Source: Bacteroidota bacterium (GTDB lineage Bacteria > Bacteroidota > Bacteroidia > Flavobacteriales > Weeksellaceae). Taken from it: a stretch of 13,019 bases of DNA. The position numbers and the translations under genes were made by a program. The stretch lies in NCBI GenBank assembly GCA_023433225.1, contig JAEZDQ010000186.1:1-13019 (forward strand). The letters run 5' to 3'. This document shows positions 12,211 to 13,019 of the stretch, one piece after another. Positions within the stretch are counted from its first letter, which is position 1. Every line of letters starts with the position of its first letter. Under the pieces are notes generated by a model. That model was not told the DNA's origin. It did not search any database and saw only the letters and a list, made by a program, of their open reading frames with translations.

Positions 12211-13019
12211 ATGCAACAATATCTGGATTTGGCCAAATATGTAATGGAGAACGGAATTAGGAAGGAAGACCGCACCGGAACGGGAACCAAAAGCGTTTTC
12301 GGATACCAGATGCGGTTCGATATGCAAGAGGGATTTCCATTAGTAACCACAAAAAAACTACACCTGAAATCGATTGTCCATGAATTGTTGTGGTTCCTGA
12401 ACGGAGATACAAATGTAAAATATCTGCAAGATAACGGCGTGAAAATTTGGAACGAATGGGCCGATGAAAACGGGAATTTAGGGCCGGTTTACGGACATCA
12501 ATGGCGGAGTTGGGGCAAACCAAACGGTGAAACCATCGATCAGATCAAAGAAGTGATCCATCAAATCAAAACCAATCCGGATTCTAGACGAATGATCGTT
12601 TCGGCCTGGAATGTAGGCGAACTGGATCAAATGGCTTTAGCGCCTTGTCATGCTTTTTTCCAGTTTTATGTGACCCCTCCCGACCTCCCCAAAGGGGAGG
12701 AGAAAGGTAAACTTTCACTTCAATTGTATCAACGAAGTGCCGATATCTTTTTGGGAGTACCGTTCAACATTGCTTCTTATGCGCTTTTATTGAAAATAAT
12801 GGCGCAGGTTTGCGAATTAGAAGCAGGAGATTTCGTGCATACTTTTGGCGATGCGCATATTTATTCCAATCATTTTGAACAGATCAATCTGCAATTGTCC
12901 CGCGACCCGAAACCTCTTCCAACGATGAAAATCAACCCGGAAGTGAAAGATATTTTCGATTTTAAATTTGAAGACTTCACTTTGGAAAATTATGATTCGC
13001 ATCCGCATATCAAAGGTGC
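12211..13019 (+). CDS. thyA: Thymidylate synthase with an in-frame insertion, cut by the window end
   Basis: ThyA methylates dUMP to dTMP using 5,10-methylenetetrahydrofolate. The frame is open from the ATG at 12211 to the window edge (269 residues), and by comparison with E. coli ThyA (264 residues) only about ten are missing. Arg21 and the nucleophile Cys146 (in LAPCHAFFQFYV) have the same numbers as in E. coli. Downstream, Arg175, Asp178, Asn186, His216 and Tyr218 match E. coli Arg166, Asp169, Asn177, His207 and Tyr209 with a constant shift of nine. The shift comes from residues 155-165 (TPPDLPKGEEK), which replace the two residues found in E. coli between FYV and GKLS. This stretch is coded by a GC-rich palindrome. 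All catalytic residues I can check are kept, so the protein is probably active. It is not part of the menaquinone pathway. Confidence 0.96.
   Translation, partial: MQQYLDLAKYVMENGIRKEDRTGTGTKSVFGYQMRFDMQEGFPLVTTKKLHLKSIVHELLWFLNGDTNVKYLQDNGVKIWNEWADENGNLGPVYGHQWRSWGKPNGETIDQIKEVIHQIKTNPDSRRMIVSAWNVGELDQMALAPCHAFFQFYVTPPDLPKGEEKGKLSLQLYQRSADIFLGVPFNIASYALLLKIMAQVCELEAGDFVHTFGDAHIYSNHFEQINLQLSRDPKPLPTMKINPEVKDIFDFKFEDFTLENYDSHPHIKG
12673..12705. repeat. GC-rich palindromic insert within thyA
   Basis: The core is CCTCCCC (12684-12690), AAA, GGGGAGG (12694-12700): a perfect 7-bp stem with a 3-base loop, preceded by another C-rich run (12673-12680). It codes for the extra residues TPPDLPKGEEK and adds 27 bases net compared with the E. 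coli gene layout, keeping the frame. Base composition differs sharply from the surrounding AT-richer thyA sequence. Similar CTCCCC-AAA-GGGGAG palindromes are, from memory, common between genes in Bacteroidota. Confidence 0.75.

Overview
This window looks like a chromosomal segment of a member of the Bacteroidota, most likely the order Flavobacteriales. The evidence is an outer-membrane TonB-dependent receptor with a terminal Phe, a membrane-spanning TPR/AraC regulator, a twin-arginine glycosylasparaginase close to the Elizabethkingia enzyme in its active-site spacing, promoters of the Bacteroidota type (TTG and TAnnTTTG), few Shine-Dalgarno sites, and a DnaJ with a reduced zinc domain that I recall from Flavobacteriia. 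I cannot name the genus.

Layout: (1) 1-2105, the 3' part of a TonB-dependent receptor; (2) 2260-4122, a TPR/AraC-type membrane regulator; (3) 4123-4488, a gene-free stretch with a GGAACA repeat array, a possible structured RNA and a strong plus-strand terminator; (4) 4489-5478 (minus), exported glycosylasparaginase; (5) 5642-7319, a grpE-dnaJ chaperone operon closed by a clear terminator; (6) 7413-8246, menB; (7) 8287-8913, a compact island with a minus-strand GIY-YIG endonuclease gene between clusters of palindromic repeats, bounded by an 11-bp terminal inverted repeat; (8) 8931-9057, a degenerate tandem array with a 21-bp period; (9) 9207-10457, an MFS exporter; (10) 10520-12107, menA followed closely by a metallo-beta-lactamase-fold hydrolase; (11) 12211 to the right edge, thymidylate synthase, cut by the window end.

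How the genes fit together: MenB and MenA are two steps of menaquinone synthesis, with a thioester hydrolysis between them. The MBL-fold hydrolase beside menA is a speculative candidate for that step. GrpE and DnaJ are the co-chaperones of DnaK. The receptor and the TPR/AraC regulator are adjacent on the same strand but no functional link is shown.

The most interesting points are the GIY-YIG/palindrome island, whose gene would end inside a repeat if a 14-bp expansion were removed, and an apparent in-frame insertion of a GC-rich palindrome into the catalytic core of thyA, which adds nine residues while keeping all the active-site residues I checked. Both suggest small palindromic elements that move or expand in this genome. 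DnaJ has lost zinc centre I and kept centre II.
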